From contig DMTA01000066.1 in the NCBI GenBank assembly GCA_003454835.1, forward strand, positions 660-6,407: a stretch of 5,748 nucleotides of DNA, given 5' to 3'. The notes under the pieces are model-generated. The model was not told where the DNA came from, searched no databases, and saw only the letters and a list, made by a program, of their open reading frames with translations. Positions 1 to 5,543 of the stretch are shown here, piece by piece; position 1 is the stretch's first letter, and the number at the start of each line of letters is the position of its first letter. Source of the DNA: Achromobacter sp. (GTDB lineage Bacteria; Pseudomonadota; Gammaproteobacteria; Burkholderiales; Burkholderiaceae_B). Made by a program: the position numbers and the translations under genes.

Positions 1-821
1 TGTTCCAGAAGCTGGACAAGTCCAAGATCCCCAACTGGAAGTACCTGGACCCCGAAGTCATGGCGCTGGTCGCCACGGTCGATCCCGGCAACGAACACGC
101 CATTCCGTGGGGCTACGGCACCAACGGCCTGGGCTACAACGTCACCAAGGTCAAGCAGATCATGGGCGACGACGTGGACCTGGCCAACTGGGACATGATC
201 TTTAAGCCCGAAAATGCCGCCAAGCTCAAGGAGTGCGGCATCTCGATGCTGGACGAAGCCGCGCAGGTGTTCCCGGCCGTGCTCAAGTACCTGGGCAAGG
301 ACCCCAACAGCACCAACACCGCCGACTACCAGGCCGCGATGGAAGTGCTGAAGAAGATCCGTCCATACATCCGCCAGTTCAGTTCGTCGGGCTACATCGA
401 CGAACTGGCCGTGGGCGACCTGTGCATGGTCTACGGCTTTTCCGGCGACGTGATGATCGCCCGCAAGCGCGCGCAGGACGCCAAGAAGCCCTATGAAGTG
501 AACTACTTCATCCCGAAGGGCGGCGCGCCGGCGTGGTTCGATCTGATGGTCATCCCCAAGGATGCGCCGCATCCCGAAGAGGCGCTGGCGTTCATCAACT
601 ACATCGAAACGCCGAAGGTCCATGCGGCCATCACCAACACCATGTTCTACCCGAACGCCAACAAAGAAGCGCGGCAGTTCGTGAACAAGGATGTGGCTGA
701 AAATCCCATGATCTACCCGCCCGCCGAGGTCTCCAAGACCCTGTACGTGATCAAGGCGCTGCCCTTGAACATTGCACGGCTGCAGAACAAGTTGTGGTCC
801 GAGCTGAAGTTGGGAAATTAG
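1..821 (+). CDS. potF: PotF-type polyamine-binding protein (5' end missing)
   Basis: Periplasmic substrate-binding protein of a putrescine/polyamine ABC importer, delivering ligand to the PotH/PotI channel. The frame is open from base 3 and ends with TAG at 819-821, leaving 272 residues. PotF proteins have about 370, so roughly the first 95, including the signal peptide, lie outside the window. Family hallmarks are the GLGYNV stretch (visible residues 42-47), KPEN (68-71), YLGKDPNST (96-104) and FYPNANK (215-221). Cys78 and Cys141 align with the disulfide pair of E. coli PotF (175 and 239, from memory). Of the ligand-contact positions, Asp149, Asp180 and Tyr216 match E. coli Asp247, Asp278 and Tyr314. 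Others differ: Phe146 for Trp244, Trp178 for Phe276, Gln88 for Glu185. The family is secure; putrescine as the preferred ligand is not. Only 5 bases separate it from potG. Confidence 0.93.
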   Translation, partial: FQKLDKSKIPNWKYLDPEVMALVATVDPGNEHAIPWGYGTNGLGYNVTKVKQIMGDDVDLANWDMIFKPENAAKLKECGISMLDEAAQVFPAVLKYLGKDPNSTNTADYQAAMEVLKKIRPYIRQFSSSGYIDELAVGDLCMVYGFSGDVMIARKRAQDAKKPYEVNYFIPKGGAPAWFDLMVIPKDAPHPEEALAFINYIETPKVHAAITNTMFYPNANKEARQFVNKDVAENPMIYPPAEVSKTLYVIKALPLNIARLQNKLWSELKLGN

Positions 822-826
822 TCATC

Positions 827-1954
827 ATGAACGATAGCCGTTACTCGGCGCAGCACGCGGCGGACCCGGACGAGTTCGTCCGGGTCTCCGATGTTGTAAA
901 GATCTTTGGCGACGTGGTGGCCGTGCGTTCGGTCAACCTGTCCGTCAAGCGAAACGAAATCTTCGCGCTGCTGGGCAGCTCGGGCAGCGGCAAGTCCACC
1001 TTGCTGCGCATGCTGGCCGGCTTTGAGGAAGTGACCTCGGGCCAGATCCTGCTGGACGGCGAAGACATCACCAGCGTGCCGCCGTACCGCCGGCCCGTAA
1101 ATATGATGTTCCAGTCGTACGCGCTGTTCCCGCACATGACGGTCGAGGCCAACGTGGCCTTCGGCCTCAAGCAGGAAGGCGTGGACCGCGCGGAAATCCA
1201 TGACCGCGTGTTCGAGGCGCTGGACCTGGTGCAGATGGCGGGCTATTCGCGCCGCAAGCCCAACCAGCTGTCGGGCGGGCAGCAGCAGCGCGTGGCGCTG
1301 GCGCGCAGCCTGGTCAAGCGTCCCAAGCTGCTTCTGCTGGACGAGCCCATGTCGGCGCTGGACAAGCAGATCCGCCAGAAGACGCAGATTGAACTCGTGA
1401 AGATCCTGGAGCAGGTCGGCGTGACCTGCATCATGGTCACGCACGACCAGGAAGAAGCCATGACCATGGCGCACCGCCTGGCCGTCATGACCGAAGGCCA
1501 GATCGTCCAGTGCGGCACGCCGCAGGACGTCTACGCCTTCCCGAACTCGCGCTTTGTCGCCAGCTTCATCGGGTCGACCAACATGTTCACCGGCACCATC
1601 GTGGTCGACGAGCCTGACCACGTGGCCATCGAATCCGACGAACTGAGCCGTCCGCTCTTCGTGAACCACGGCGTCAGCGAGCCCCTGGGCATGGAAGTGC
1701 ACGTCTCCATCCGGCCCGAGCGCCTGCTGGTCTCGCGCGAACAACCGGACGGCGAGTACAACTGGGCCCACGGCATGGTCAGCCACATGGCCTGGATGGG
1801 CAGCTACGCGCTCTATCAGATCCGCCTGGATTCCGGCAAGACGGTCGAGGCCAGCGTGCCCAGCCGCATGCTGGCCCAGATGGACGCGCCGGGCATCGAC
1901 GAAGAAATCTTCGTGAGCTGGGACGCCGACAGCGCGACGGTGCTGGCGTCATGA
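827..1954 (+). CDS. potG: PotG-type polyamine ABC transporter ATPase
   Basis: Cytoplasmic ATP-binding subunit that powers polyamine import, working as a dimer under PotH/PotI. The 375-residue length is close to the usual PotG size of about 377. The nucleotide-binding domain is complete: Walker A GSSGSGKST (50-58), Q-loop Gln96 in FQSYALFPH, signature LSGGQQQR (148-155), Walker B LLLLDEP (168-174), D-loop SALD (176-179) and switch His206. A C-terminal TOBE-like regulatory domain follows, with IRPE at 295-298, typical of the PotA/PotG/FbpC class. I chose ATG 827 because it gives the family length and sits 5 bases after the potF stop. An in-frame GTG at 794 would run back into potF. The ribosome site is weak (GGGAA around 812-816), consistent with coupling to potF. 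Its TGA overlaps the potH ATG. Confidence 0.96.
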   Translation: MNDSRYSAQHAADPDEFVRVSDVVKIFGDVVAVRSVNLSVKRNEIFALLGSSGSGKSTLLRMLAGFEEVTSGQILLDGEDITSVPPYRRPVNMMFQSYALFPHMTVEANVAFGLKQEGVDRAEIHDRVFEALDLVQMAGYSRRKPNQLSGGQQQRVALARSLVKRPKLLLLDEPMSALDKQIRQKTQIELVKILEQVGVTCIMVTHDQEEAMTMAHRLAVMTEGQIVQCGTPQDVYAFPNSRFVASFIGSTNMFTGTIVVDEPDHVAIESDELSRPLFVNHGVSEPLGMEVHVSIRPERLLVSREQPDGEYNWAHGMVSHMAWMGSYALYQIRLDSGKTVEASVPSRMLAQMDAPGIDEEIFVSWDADSATVLAS

Positions 1955-2862
1955 TCCGCTTTTCGCCCCGCGAGTGGCTCCCGTCGGGCAGGGCCCTGGC
2001 GGTGGTGCCGCCGTTCGCCTGGCTGGTGCTGTTTCTGCTGCTGCCGTTCCTCCTGGTGCTGAAGATCAGCTTTGCCGAAATGAAGTTCGGCATTCCGCCG
2101 TACACGTCGCTGGCGCAATTTCAGGACGAGGCGATCCAGTTCAGCCTGCACCTGCGCGGCTACATCCTGCTGTTCACGGAAAACCAGTATTTCCGCACGT
2201 ACCTCAGCTCGGTGAAGATCGCCGGCATCACCACGCTGGTCTGTGTGCTGATGGGCTATCCCATTGCGTACTACATCGCCCGGTCGTCGGCGCGCGTGCG
2301 CAACCTGCTGCTGCTGGCGGTGATCCTGCCGTTCTGGACGTCGCTGCTGTTGCGCGTTTATGCCTGGGTGGGCATCCTGCGCAACGACGGCCTGCTCAAC
2401 AACCTGCTGCAGGGCCTGGGCCTGATTTCCAGCCCGCTCGAGATCTACCGCACCGATCTGGCCGTGTACATCGGCATGGTTTATGCCTATCTGCCGTTCT
2501 TCATTCTGCCGCTGTACGCGACGCTGGTGAAGATGGACCTGCGCCTGCTCGAAGCCGCGTATGACCTGGGCGCCCGGCCGTGGCAGGCGTTCTGGCAGAT
2601 CACGGTGCCGATGTCGCGCCAGGGCGTGATCGCGGGCGCGATGCTCGTGTTCATTCCGGCCGTCGGTGAATACGTGATCCCGGAAATGCTGGGTGGCGCG
2701 AACACGCTGATGATAGGCCGCGTGATGTGGAATGAATTCTTCAACAATGCCGACTGGCCGATGGCGTCGGCCGTGACGTGCGTGATGGTGTTGCTGCTGC
2801 TCGTGCCGCTGGTGTACTTCCAGTACAGCCAGGTCAAGCAGCAGGGCGGAGACCGCAAATGA
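1951..2862 (+). CDS. potH: PotH-type polyamine ABC transporter permease
   Basis: First inner-membrane permease of the importer, pairing with PotI to form the channel. It has 303 residues, and hydrophobicity suggests six membrane helices near 17-40, 85-110, 118-140, 169-190, 224-245 and 270-292. A long periplasmic segment (about 43-84) between helices 1 and 2 is usual for PotB/PotH proteins. The cytoplasmic EAA loop that docks on the ATPase is clear at 201-220, starting EAAYDLGA and ending ITVP. The ATG lies in an ATGA overlap with the potG stop. I see no good Shine-Dalgarno sequence just upstream, so translation is probably coupled to potG. Position second among the membrane genes, as in E. 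coli potFGHI, supports PotH over PotB, although the two families are close. Confidence 0.95.
   Translation: MIRFSPREWLPSGRALAVVPPFAWLVLFLLLPFLLVLKISFAEMKFGIPPYTSLAQFQDEAIQFSLHLRGYILLFTENQYFRTYLSSVKIAGITTLVCVLMGYPIAYYIARSSARVRNLLLLAVILPFWTSLLLRVYAWVGILRNDGLLNNLLQGLGLISSPLEIYRTDLAVYIGMVYAYLPFFILPLYATLVKMDLRLLEAAYDLGARPWQAFWQITVPMSRQGVIAGAMLVFIPAVGEYVIPEMLGGANTLMIGRVMWNEFFNNADWPMASAVTCVMVLLLLVPLVYFQYSQVKQQGGDRK
2848..2851 (+). promoter_or_regulatory. Ribosome binding site of potI
   Basis: GGAG lies 7 bases before the potI ATG at 2859, inside the last codons of potH. It supports ATG 2859 as the start rather than an upstream in-frame ATG at 2778 that would add 27 non-family residues. It also means potI can recruit ribosomes itself as well as by coupling. 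Confidence 0.7.
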
Positions 2863-3668
2863 ACGGTCCGAACAAGACGCTGCGCGCCGTGGTGCTGGGG
2901 CTGGGCTACTTCTTCCTGTACGTGCCCATCCTCAGCCTGATGGTGTTTTCATTCAACGAGTCGCCCTCCGTCACATCGTGGACCGGGTTCTCGTTCAGGT
3001 GGTATCACTCGCTGGTCAACGACGACGCGCTGTTGCGCGCTGCCTGGCTGTCGTTCCGCATTGCCGTGCTGACGGCCACCGCGGCCGTCGTCATCGGCAC
3101 GTGGGCGGGATACGTGCTGGGACGCATGGGCCGGTTCCGCGGCTTTGCGCTATACGTCGGCATGCTGAGCGCGCCGCTTGTGATTCCTGAAGTTGTGCTG
3201 GGCATCTCGCTGCTGCTGATGTTCGTCGAGGTGCGCGGCGCGCTGGGCTGGCCCGAGCAGAACGGCATGTTCACGATCTGGGTGGGGCACGTGACGTTGT
3301 GCATGGCGTTCGTGGCCGTCGTCATCCAGACCCGCATCCGCGACCTGGACCGCTCGCTGGAAGAGGCGGCGCTGGACCTGGGCGCCACGCCGATCACCGT
3401 GTTCTTCAAGATCACGCTCCCGCTCATCGCGCCGGCGCTGGCATCGGCCTGGCTGCTGTCGTTCACGCTGTCGCTGGACGACGTCGTCATCGCGTCGTTC
3501 CTGTCCGGCCCCGGCTCCAGCACGCTGCCCATGGAAGTCTTCTCCCGGGTGCGGCTGGGCCTCAAGCCCGAGATCAATGCGCTGGCCACCCTGTTCATCC
3601 TGGCGGTGGGCACGTGCGTGATCCTCGCCAACCGCATGCAATGGCGCAAGGAGTCCGAATCCAAATGA
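2859..3668 (+). CDS. potI: PotI-type polyamine ABC transporter permease
   Basis: Second inner-membrane permease, partner of PotH. It has 269 residues, slightly shorter than E. coli PotI (about 281). Likely membrane helices lie near 10-31, 65-87, 98-122, 139-158, 192-214 and 240-258. The EAA loop runs from Glu169 to Pro188 (EAALDLGATP, ending ITLP). Further family features are the segment LSFTLSLDDVVIASF (200-214) and the following SGPGSSTLP, typical of PotC/PotI permeases. The start overlaps the potH stop as ATGA, with GGAG 7 bases upstream. Its own stop overlaps the next gene's ATG in the same way, so the transporter runs straight into two non-transport genes. The alternative label PotC cannot be excluded from this protein alone; the order F-G-H-I favours PotI. 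Confidence 0.95.
   Translation: MNGPNKTLRAVVLGLGYFFLYVPILSLMVFSFNESPSVTSWTGFSFRWYHSLVNDDALLRAAWLSFRIAVLTATAAVVIGTWAGYVLGRMGRFRGFALYVGMLSAPLVIPEVVLGISLLLMFVEVRGALGWPEQNGMFTIWVGHVTLCMAFVAVVIQTRIRDLDRSLEEAALDLGATPITVFFKITLPLIAPALASAWLLSFTLSLDDVVIASFLSGPGSSTLPMEVFSRVRLGLKPEINALATLFILAVGTCVILANRMQWRKESESK
3648..3653 (+). promoter_or_regulatory. Ribosome binding site of the ArsC/YffB-like gene
   Basis: AAGGAG lies within the last codons of potI, 11 bases before the ATG at 3665. It is one of the strongest Shine-Dalgarno matches in the window, and it sets the start at 3665 within a much longer open frame that begins upstream inside potI. Confidence 0.7.
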
Positions 3669-4021
3669 CGCAAACCACTCTGTATGGCCTGACCAAGTGC
3701 AGCACCTGCGTGAAGGCGCGCGACTGGCTCACCGAACATGGCGTGGATCACGCCTTCGTCGATTACCGCGACGATCCGGTGCCGGCCGCGACGCTCAAGT
3801 CCTGGTCCGAGCAGGTCGGCGGCTGGGAAAAGCTGGTCAACCGCGCCTCCATGACATGGCGCAACCTGCCCGAGGATCGCAAGACGGCCCACACCGACAC
3901 CCAGTGGACCAAGCTGATCGCCGAGTATCCGGCCCTGGTGCGGCGCCCGGTCACCGTCACGCCGGATGGCGAGGTGAGTGTTGGTTTCAGTGAAAAGCGC
4001 TACGGCGAGCGTTTCGCCTGA
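3665..4021 (+). CDS. yffB: ArsC/Spx-family (YffB-like) thioredoxin-fold protein
   Basis: Small cytoplasmic protein of 118 residues, the usual size of the ArsC/Spx/YffB family. It opens with a beta strand (TLYGL) followed by KCSTCVKARDWL, a CxxC motif with Cys12 and Cys15 at the start of helix 1. Later marks are the Tyr-Arg pair (34-35), TWRNL (64-68), the RRP motif at 93-95 that precedes the active-site strand in ArsC relatives, and a C-terminal GFSEKRYGERF resembling the end of E. coli YffB. True arsenate reductases of this family carry one catalytic cysteine and use glutaredoxin. YffB-type members have no proven arsenate activity, and Spx proteins use CxxC as a redox switch. I therefore infer a thiol-redox role with unknown substrate. 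It overlaps potI by 4 bases and the following glycosylase gene by about 30, so it belongs to the transporter operon. Confidence 0.9.
   Translation: MTQTTLYGLTKCSTCVKARDWLTEHGVDHAFVDYRDDPVPAATLKSWSEQVGGWEKLVNRASMTWRNLPEDRKTAHTDTQWTKLIAEYPALVRRPVTVTPDGEVSVGFSEKRYGERFA
3971..3977 (+). promoter_or_regulatory. Shine-Dalgarno-like site for the glycosylase gene
   Basis: GAGGTGA within the end of the YffB-like gene matches seven bases of the anti-Shine-Dalgarno complement. Counting from the GAGG core, candidate starts lie 3 bases away (GTG 3978), 6 (TTG 3981) and 15 (GTG 3990). The site therefore supports initiation here but does not settle which codon is used. Confidence 0.5.
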
Positions 4022-4736
4022 GGCCCGCGGCGGGGCCGGACAGGCCCTGCCGGACGCCTTCTTCGACCGCGACGCGGCCCAGCTGGCGCGCGAGTTGCCC
4101 GGCAAGGTGATCCGCCACCGGGTCGGCGGCCTGTGGCTGTCGGCCCGCATCATCGAGACCGAGGCCTATTACCTGGAAGAGCGGGGCAGTCATGCCTCGC
4201 TGGGCTATACCCACAAGCGCCGCGCCCTGTTCATGGACGGCGGCACCATCTACATGTATTACGCCCGCGGGGGCGATTCGCTGAACTTCAGTGCGGGCGG
4301 CCCTGGCAATGCGGTGCTGATCAAATCGGCTTATCCATGGACCGACATGCTGTCCGGCCCCGAGTCGCTCGAACGGATGCGCGAACTGAATCCCGATGCG
4401 CAAGGCCGGCCCCGGGCGCTGGGCGCGCTTTGCGCGGGCCAGACGCTGCTGTGCCGGTCGCTCGGATTGAAAGTGCCTGAATGGGACGCCCGCCGTTTTG
4501 ATCCCGACGCCCTGTACGTGGAAGACGTGGGCGAGTCGCCGCCGTATCTCATCTGCACCACGCGCCTGGGCATTCCGGCGGGACGCGACGAACACCTGAG
4601 CTACCGATTCGTAGATCCGGCCTACGCCGCGTTCTGCACGCGTAACCCGCTGCGGCGCGGGCAGCGCGCGGGACAGGATTACGTGTGGGTGGCCCGGCAG
4701 GGCATCGTGCTGCCTGAGGCGCCGGCCGGCGGCTAG
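3990..4736 (+). CDS. mpg: 3-methyladenine DNA glycosylase, Mpg/AAG family
   Basis: Base-excision repair enzyme that flips out alkylated purines such as 3-methyladenine and cuts the N-glycosidic bond. From GTG 3990 it has 248 residues, somewhat above bacterial Mpg size. Family landmarks: FFDRDAAQLARELPGKVI (24-41); IETEAY with the predicted catalytic Glu58 and stacking Tyr60 (human AAG Glu125 and Tyr127); His68 (His136); LFMDGGTIYMYY with Tyr90 (Tyr159); and Asn99 (Asn169). Two pocket positions differ from human AAG: Arg93 where AAG has the intercalating Tyr162, and Lys112 where AAG has Arg182. This may be normal for this subfamily. No in-frame ATG exists before the conserved core, so the start must be GTG or TTG: 3978, 3981 or 3990. 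All overlap the YffB-like gene, implying coupling. The stop shares CTAG with the opposite gene. Confidence 0.92.
   Translation: MKSATASVSPEARGGAGQALPDAFFDRDAAQLARELPGKVIRHRVGGLWLSARIIETEAYYLEERGSHASLGYTHKRRALFMDGGTIYMYYARGGDSLNFSAGGPGNAVLIKSAYPWTDMLSGPESLERMRELNPDAQGRPRALGALCAGQTLLCRSLGLKVPEWDARRFDPDALYVEDVGESPPYLICTTRLGIPAGRDEHLSYRFVDPAYAAFCTRNPLRRGQRAGQDYVWVARQGIVLPEAPAGG
4733..4736. other. CTAG palindrome shared by two convergent stop codons
   Basis: On the + strand TAG (4734-4736) ends the glycosylase gene. On the - strand TAG (4735 down to 4733) ends the yrbL-like gene. The two coding regions overlap by these four bases, leaving no room for an intergenic terminator. Confidence 0.9.
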
Positions 4737-5431
4737 AAACCGGCTTCGCGCACGCGCCGGGCCAGGGATTCGCGCAGTTCGGCGTACTTGCGCATAAGGC
4801 GGCGGCGGTTCAGGCGTTTGCTCCACGCATATAGCGGAATCAGCGGCAACACGCCGAAGCCGTCGATCAGGTACAGCCCCTTCTTGCCGTCCGCGTTCAG
4901 GCCCACGGCGATGTTGCTGGTCGACATGTCGTGCACCACGACGTGGGCATCGGCCAGGTCATCAAAGAATTCATCGAGCTGCGCCTTCAGGGCATCGTCG
5001 AGCAGGCCTTGCATGGCCAGATCAGTCACGGTCGGCGCCATGTTGCCGGCCTCGTCGGTGATCTTTTCGACCACGAGGCCCAGCCCCAGCGAGGTCTGCG
5101 CCACCCCGGCGATGCGCGCCATGGGCACCTGCCACACGCCGGACGGGCGGGTCGTGGTGGTGACGTATTCCGAGATTTCGTTCAGGTACACGCGGTAGGC
5201 GCTTTCGCGCTGATATTGCTTGTACCAGCGCTTGAACGGCCGCGCTTCCAGGTAGATCGCCCGCGCACGCATGTCCATGACCTTGACGAGCAGGGCCGGG
5301 GAATGCGGGTGCTGGAAAATGTGCCGGTCACCGCCCGTGGCGAGCGGCGTTGCCGAATCCAGGTCTAGCGGTCCAAACACGGACTGGAATGAGACGGCAG
5401 GCGAGCAGGCGGAGCGGTCGGCGGAGTTCAA
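4733..5431 (-). CDS. yrbL: YrbL-family protein with kinase-like fold
   Basis: Predicted cytoplasmic protein of 232 residues with no signal peptide or membrane helix, resembling the PhoP-regulated YrbL family of enterobacteria. Matching regions are the N-terminal PLATGGDRHIFQHP (29-42) and the C-terminal LIPLYAWSKRLNRRRLMRKY. It carries protein-kinase-like landmarks: a glycine-containing loop (32-35), a lysine in LLVKV (Lys50), a catalytic-loop-like VHDMSTSN with Asp168 and Asn173 at the kinase spacing, and LIDGFG (188-193) resembling the DFG metal site. A phosphotransferase function is inference; the substrate is unknown, and PhoP control should not be assumed here. The start is uncertain. 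I used TTG at 5431, since a stop at 5465-5467 bounds the frame upstream; the next option is GTG 5380 (215 residues), just before the conserved part. Confidence 0.8.
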   Translation of the reverse strand: MNSADRSACSPAVSFQSVFGPLDLDSATPLATGGDRHIFQHPHSPALLVKVMDMRARAIYLEARPFKRWYKQYQRESAYRVYLNEISEYVTTTTRPSGVWQVPMARIAGVAQTSLGLGLVVEKITDEAGNMAPTVTDLAMQGLLDDALKAQLDEFFDDLADAHVVVHDMSTSNIAVGLNADGKKGLYLIDGFGVLPLIPLYAWSKRLNRRRLMRKYAELRESLARRVREAGF

Positions 5432-5448
5432 AGAAGCGAGGGATCCAT
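5428..5448 (-). other. Six-codon upstream ORF overlapping the yrbL start
   Basis: On the minus strand, ATG (5448-5446) opens a frame M-D-P-S-L-L and stops at TGA (5430-5428). The TGA overlaps the presumed TTG start of the yrbL-like gene in a TTGA arrangement. It could be a leader peptide driving reinitiation, the true start displaced by one base in the following T run, or chance. No clear ribosome site precedes it. Confidence 0.3.
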
Positions 5449-5543
5449 TCAGGTGGCCGCCAGTTTAATCCTCTTGCTCGCGCCGCGCCCTCATGCAGGC
5501 TGGAAAGGGGGGCGGAATGCGACCTACAATTCGCGCTTTGGAG
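5432..5543. other. Divergent intergenic region between yrbL-like gene and rmuC
   Basis: These 112 bases separate two divergently transcribed genes and should contain both promoters. The + strand has a plausible -10 at 5525-5530 and a run of six G at 5507-5512. For the minus strand the best -10-like hexamer I see is TAAACT (5467 down to 5462), four of six matches, without a convincing -35. I see no strong inverted repeat, terminator or riboswitch-like structure. Confidence 0.6.
5525..5530 (+). promoter_or_regulatory. Possible -10 element for rmuC
   Basis: TACAAT matches the sigma-70 -10 consensus at five of six positions and lies 13 bases before the ATG at 5544. The best -35 at suitable distance (around 5500-5506, CTGGAA/TGGAAA) is poor. 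If used, transcription would start near 5537, giving a very short leader of about 7 bases to the ATG or 16 to the TTG at 5553. Confidence 0.4.

Noticed and set aside
794..826. GTG at 794 as an N-terminal extension of PotG
   Set aside because: It overlaps the end of potF and adds 11 residues unlike PotG proteins; ATG 827 gives the normal length.
818..1786. Long minus-strand open frame of 322 codons opposite potG
   Set aside because: It is an antisense shadow of a clearly conserved ATPase gene in high-GC DNA; the translation is rich in H, R, A and V with no recognisable domain.
2778..2858. Upstream ATG extension of PotI
   Set aside because: The 27 added residues are out-of-frame potH sequence; ATG 2859 has GGAG at a proper distance and the family N-terminus.
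3299..3664. Upstream extension of the YffB-like frame inside potI
   Set aside because: The extension is H/R/A-rich shadow sequence; the thioredoxin fold begins right at ATG 3665, which has AAGGAG upstream.
3005..4153. Minus-strand open frame of 382 codons opposite potI, yffB and mpg
   Set aside because: It crosses three well-supported + strand genes; long antisense frames are expected where third positions are mostly G or C, and the translation is low-complexity S/R/T/A.
4725..4744. Possible terminator hairpin at the mpg/yrbL junction (GCCGG pairing with CCGGC)
   Set aside because: The stem is only 5 pairs with a 10-base loop and no T run on either side; such GC-rich inverted repeats are common here.
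3987..4826. Minus-strand open frame of 279 codons opposite mpg
   Set aside because: It is the antisense shadow of the glycosylase gene and extends into yrbL in the wrong frame; no family resemblance.
4788..5468. Several + strand open frames opposite the yrbL-like gene
   Set aside because: Their translations show no conserved motif, while the minus-strand frame has clear family similarity throughout.
5462..5478. PhoP-box-like half site (AGTTTA) near the yrbL-like gene
   Set aside because: YrbL is PhoP-regulated in enterobacteria, so I looked, but the second hexamer after five bases (CTTGCT) does not match and the half site faces the wrong gene.
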